DNA of 7,483 nucleotides, taken from positions 1 to 7,483 of the forward strand of contig CALCHD010000054.1 in NCBI GenBank assembly GCA_937901105.1. The letters run 5' to 3'. The notes below the pieces were generated by a model. It saw only the letters and a list, made by a program, of their open reading frames with translations, did not search any database and was not told the DNA's origin. Of the stretch, positions 5,020 through 7,483 are shown one piece after another; position 1 is the stretch's first letter, and each line of letters begins with the position of its first letter. The DNA comes from an uncultured Bacteroidales bacterium (GTDB lineage: Bacteria; Bacteroidota; Bacteroidia; Bacteroidales; UBA932). Both the position numbers and the translations under genes were made by a program.

Positions 5020-5484
5020 TTAAAGATAATAAACTTTACCGTCGCTCTCCAGATCACTCTTGGTTATAGAGAAACTGCAGATATTGTTGGAGTTTGAGTC
5101 ATTGAAGATATAAGTAAACACATAACCGCCATTAAACAGGCTGTTCAAGTCAGACTTCTTAAGGCTGTTTATCATATCCTGTTTGCTGACCATTTTAAAA
5201 ATCTCAATATCCTCCTCAGACATCTCCCCGGTTATCTCGTAAATATACCTTATCTCATCATCTTCAGCCTGAATTTCATTGAGCCATAAATTGTCATCAA
5301 TCTGCTGTGGCAATGACATATTGCTATACATTCCAATAAGGCTGTTAAATATTAATTCTTCAGTTTTAGATGTATAATCATTGTCACAAATCTTAAACAT
5401 ATACGCAACATAAAGGACAACAGCCAATATGATAAGTGCAACAAGAGTTAATTTACTGCTCTTCTTTTTATTTTCCATTTCCAT
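5020..5484 (-). CDS. Hypothetical protein with one N-terminal membrane helix
   Basis: I do not recognise this 154-residue protein. It has a short Lys-rich N-terminus (MEMENKKKSSK), one hydrophobic helix (about 11-30, LTLVALIILAVVLYVAYMF) and then a mostly polar, acidic domain with Cys33 just after the helix and a second Cys near 137. The positive N-terminus suggests the domain lies on the periplasmic side. The region around 66-95 is rich in Asp and Glu, and the C-terminal part has alternating strand-like segments (GGYVFTYIFND, CSFSITKSDL). The start lies inside the end of the YkvA-like gene (17-bp overlap; 11 bp if the second ATG at 5478 is used), and the nitroreductase gene follows after 11 bp. 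Such packing indicates translational coupling. Composition resembles the neighbouring genes, so it is unlikely to be a false ORF. Confidence 0.75.
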   Translation of the reverse strand: MEMENKKKSSKLTLVALIILAVVLYVAYMFKICDNDYTSKTEELIFNSLIGMYSNMSLPQQIDDNLWLNEIQAEDDEIRYIYEITGEMSEEDIEIFKMVSKQDMINSLKKSDLNSLFNGGYVFTYIFNDSNSNNICSFSITKSDLESDGKVYYL

Positions 5485-5749
5485 TTGATACTTTATTTAA
5501 TGCTTTTTGTCTGATCTCCGGTGTTACGGATGAAGTAATGGCTGAAATGCATGCCACAACCGCAGCAGCATCATCTGTTATTCCCAGAAAAGGGACAAGT
5601 TCCGGGATAAAGTCTACCGGAAATATAAAATAGGCAATGGTACCTATAATCAGCAGCTTCTTCTTCAATGAAGTACCTTTATCAGAAAGCACATAATAGA
5701 AAAGGTACAGATTGTATTTGATTGACTTGAATATTCCCATAACCTGCAT
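5468..5749 (-). CDS. YkvA / DUF1232 family small membrane protein
   Basis: This 93-residue protein carries the DUF1232 (YkvA) core: KKKLLIIGTIAYFIFPVDFIPELVPFLGITDDAAAVVACI, residues 29-68. Diagnostic elements are the P-x-D-x-I-P motif (44-49) and GITDD (56-60). Two hydrophobic stretches (about 32-44 and 60-73) suggest a small membrane or membrane-associated protein. The biochemical function of the family is unknown. The start at 5749 (MQVMGIF) is used here; ATG at 5740 (MGIFKS) is a credible alternative. It is the first gene of the unit that continues into the anchored hypothetical protein and the nitroreductase, with its stop overlapping the next start. It is divergent from the tRNA-editing gene. 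Confidence 0.87.
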   Translation of the reverse strand: MQVMGIFKSIKYNLYLFYYVLSDKGTSLKKKLLIIGTIAYFIFPVDFIPELVPFLGITDDAAAVVACISAITSSVTPEIRQKALNKVSNGNGK

Positions 5750-5790
5750 ATTTATGCTCGTAAATATAATAAAATATTTGACATAATTTA

Positions 5791-5798
5791 TATTTTTG
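5791..5798 (+). promoter_or_regulatory. Probable -7 box for the tRNA-editing gene
   Basis: TATTTTTG fits TAnnTTTG and ends 5 nt before the ATG at 5804, the same geometry and the same octamer as upstream of the FNT-like gene. No TTTG lies at the expected -33 distance; the TTTG at 5777-5780 is only 10 bp away. The call therefore rests on the -7 box alone. Confidence 0.4.
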
Positions 5799-5803
5799 CA
5801 AAT

Positions 5804-6268
5804 ATGGAAACACCACAGCTAAATGCACATAACAAGCAGGAATTTGAACCTGCACATACAGCAGAACACATCCTCAATGCAACAATGGTGAAGATGTTCG
5901 GCTGCCCACGTTCAAGAAATGCCCACGTGGAAAAGAAAAAATCAAAATGTGATTACATTCTGGATGCAGAACCCACCGCAGAACAGGTAGCAGCCATTGA
6001 GGCAACAGTGAATGAGGTGATCTCAAGCAACCTGGATGTAACCATAGATTTCATTGCAAAAGAGGAGGCTGCTGCATTAGTAGACTTAAGCAAGCTTCCC
6101 GACGATGCATCAGATACCCTCCGCCTGGTAAAAATAGGGGACTACGACATCTGCGCCTGCATTGGAGCACATGTGAAGAACACCTCAGAGGTGGGAACAT
6201 TCAAGATTATCAGCCATTCATATGAAAACGGCGTGTGGAGATTGAGATGGAAAGTGGTTATAGGCTAA
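5804..6268 (+). CDS. Stand-alone alanyl-tRNA editing domain (AlaX-like, short form)
   Basis: This 154-residue protein matches the second additional domain (SAD) found in alanyl- and threonyl-tRNA synthetases and in free-standing AlaX proteins, which remove Ser or Gly wrongly attached to tRNA(Ala) in the cytoplasm. The zinc-binding motifs are both present: HTAEH (His18 and His22) and CIGAH (Cys119 and His123), the latter within CIGAHVKNTSEVGTFKI. No aminoacylation or C-Ala domain is attached, and the length fits the short AlaX class. Relatives usually have CGGTHV; here Gly-Gly-Thr is Ile-Gly-Ala, which could alter substrate recognition, so deacylation of tRNA(Ala) is inferred and not certain. 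The single-gene unit has a -7 box directly upstream and a strong terminator downstream. Confidence 0.85.
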   Translation: METPQLNAHNKQEFEPAHTAEHILNATMVKMFGCPRSRNAHVEKKKSKCDYILDAEPTAEQVAAIEATVNEVISSNLDVTIDFIAKEEAAALVDLSKLPDDASDTLRLVKIGDYDICACIGAHVKNTSEVGTFKIISHSYENGVWRLRWKVVIG

Positions 6269-6292
6269 TAGATAATTCAATCTGTCGGGAAT

Positions 6293-6324
6293 AAAAAAAG
6301 GGACTGCATGCAGTCCCTTTTTTT
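6293..6324. terminator. Bidirectional rho-independent terminator
   Basis: The perfect palindrome GGGACTGCATGCAGTCCC (6300-6317) is flanked by seven A on the left and seven T on the right, making a symmetric 32-bp element. It gives a GC-rich stem followed by a U-tract in both directions. It lies between the converging tRNA-editing and MscS genes, with the MscS stop codon only 7 bp away. Confidence 0.93.
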
Positions 6325-6330
6325 GTCATG

Positions 6331-7483
6331 TTATTTGCTGACTGTTGAGGATGACCTCTGGAATACCCGCAAGTCAAATGTATGGAGTACCGCAAGCAGA
6401 TGGTCAAACACCTCGCCCTGAAGATGCTCATATCTCAGCCATGCAGTATCTGCAGAGAAGAAATACAGTTCTATAGGCATTCCCTCTGATGTAGGCTGCA
6501 TCTGGCGAACAAGGATTGTCATTCCTTTATGCACCTCGGGGTGGTTCTTCAAATACCAGTCCATATAGTGGCGGAAAATATAAAGGTTAACCTCATCAGT
6601 GCCAGAAGGCTCAAAGCCCTCCATCCACGGCTGCTGCCTGAAATATTCCATCTCGTCTTCAGTACAGAAGCGGACAGTATTCATATCAATGTTTATGGAG
6701 CGCTTGATGCGTCGCCCGCCTTCATCAAACATCCCCCTCCAGTTCTGGAAAGAATCATTTACAAGGGCATAAGGTGGAATAGTGGTGATGGTCTTGTCCC
6801 AGTTACGCACCTTTACAGTTGTAAGGGTAACCTCAATCACATCACCGTCTGCACCATATTTAGGCATTGAGATCCAGTCACCGGGACGGAGCATATCATT
6901 GGCACTGAACTGAATACCGGCAACAAGGCCCTTAATGGTATCCTGGAATACCAGCATCAATACTGCAGTACCGGCACCCAGTCCTGTAAGAATTACCAAA
7001 GGATTCTTGTCCAATAATGTGCTTATGATAATAATAACTCCTATACAGATTACTACAAGCTTAAGCATCTGGTAAAAGCCCTTAAGCGACTGCCCCTTGC
7101 ACTTATCAGTCTCACAAGAAAGGGTATAAAGTGAAGATATGAACGCACAAACAAGCTTTACAGCAACAATGACAATATAGATCCAGCAGAACCTCAAAGA
7201 CCAGGAAAGCAAAACAGGCAAGCTGTTAAGCGCAAGTGGAAGCAGTGCAGCAACCACAATAGGAGGCACCAGCCTGCACACATTGCCAAGCACCTCATCA
7301 TTCAGAATATGGTCATCCCATGAATTGCCGGTCTTGCTGGTAACCTTGCGGATTAATGGAGTTATAATCCTGCGGCAGATTTTGTCTAGAATGAAAGCAA
7401 CCAGGAGAATAACAAAAATGGAAGTTGCCGTAACCACCAAATCAACATAGCCTTCAGCAATACCCAACTGCTGCAGCCACAGC
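6331..7483 (-). CDS. MscS-family mechanosensitive channel, YbdG type (start outside window)
   Basis: The frame is open to the window edge (reading LWLQQLGIAEGY at the edge), so the N-terminus is cut. A TTG at 7467 is the first start-like codon, but the true start is probably just beyond 7483. Numbered from that TTG, 378 residues are visible. Hydrophobic segments lie at about 8-29, 65-83, 88-112 and 134-152. They are followed by the pore helix block PLVILTGLGAGTAVLMLVFQ (156-175) and DTIKGLVAGIQF (176-187). The beta domain contains MPKYGADGDVIEVTLTTVKV (201-220) and NWDKTITTIPPYALVNDSF (222-240), wording close to the YbdG subgroup and distinct from small MscS. A long C-terminal cytoplasmic domain follows. 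Such inner-membrane channels open under tension to release solutes during hypo-osmotic shock. Confidence 0.93.
   Translation of the reverse strand, partial: LWLQQLGIAEGYVDLVVTATSIFVILLVAFILDKICRRIITPLIRKVTSKTGNSWDDHILNDEVLGNVCRLVPPIVVAALLPLALNSLPVLLSWSLRFCWIYIVIVAVKLVCAFISSLYTLSCETDKCKGQSLKGFYQMLKLVVICIGVIIIISTLLDKNPLVILTGLGAGTAVLMLVFQDTIKGLVAGIQFSANDMLRPGDWISMPKYGADGDVIEVTLTTVKVRNWDKTITTIPPYALVNDSFQNWRGMFDEGGRRIKRSINIDMNTVRFCTEDEMEYFRQQPWMEGFEPSGTDEVNLYIFRHYMDWYLKNHPEVHKGMTILVRQMQPTSEGMPIELYFFSADTAWLRYEHLQGEVFDHLLAVLHTFDLRVFQRSSSTVSK

Noticed and set aside
5750..5803. Minus-strand promoter for the YkvA cluster (TATATTTA at 5768-5761)
   Set aside because: It is one mismatch from TAnnTTTG with no TTTG at the right distance, in a sequence so AT-rich that such matches are expected by chance.
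1..7483. CRISPR arrays, tRNA or rRNA genes, insertion sequences, phage or defence genes
   Set aside because: No regularly spaced repeats, cloverleaf-like sequences, transposase motifs or long terminal inverted repeats were seen. All intergenic gaps are short and mostly explained by promoters and terminators.

Overview
The window looks like ordinary chromosomal DNA from an anaerobic member of the Bacteroidota, probably order Bacteroidales. Four lines of evidence support this. Several genes are preceded by the TAnnTTTG -7 box, in the best cases with a TTTG -33 box 20-21 bp upstream. Shine-Dalgarno sequences are weak or absent. The window carries two lipoproteins. A superoxide reductase (desulfoferrodoxin) is the oxidative-stress enzyme present. 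No tRNA, rRNA, CRISPR array, transposase or integrase was seen.

Layout. The left end (about 1-620) is GC-rich and differs from everything else in codon use. It holds the C-terminal part of a pyruvate carboxylase-type carboxyltransferase domain. This part is fused in frame to an AT-rich N-terminus of about 68 residues that matches the neighbouring genes in composition. The fusion is either an assembly chimera near a contig end or a real domain capture. Next comes a small NlpE-like lipoprotein (839-1267, minus), then a divergent family 2 glycosyltransferase with C-terminal membrane helices (1351-2379, plus). A superoxide reductase follows (2527-2901, plus); its unusually long leader carries a perfect 15-bp palindrome. 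Convergent terminators separate it from a family I inorganic pyrophosphatase (3012-3629, minus). The pyrophosphatase shares a compact divergent promoter region with a formate/nitrite-transporter-like channel (3705-4304, plus).

A strong hairpin terminator then separates this channel from a three-gene minus-strand cluster (5749 down to 4382): a YkvA/DUF1232 membrane protein, an unrecognised single-helix anchored protein and a nitroreductase-fold lipoprotein. The genes overlap or nearly touch, so they are probably co-transcribed. Divergent from this cluster is a stand-alone alanyl-tRNA-editing domain (5804-6268, plus). A bidirectional terminator lies between it and a YbdG-type MscS channel (6331 to the window edge, minus), whose start lies outside the window.

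How the genes work together. Most are separate housekeeping or stress functions: superoxide detoxification, pyrophosphate removal, translation quality control, osmotic protection, small-anion transport and envelope glycosylation. I see no strong case for a new multi-gene system. The items most worth a second look are the chimeric carboxylase ORF, the palindrome in the superoxide reductase leader, the split 20-nt repeat inside that gene, and the lipid-anchored nitroreductase with its two co-transcribed membrane neighbours.
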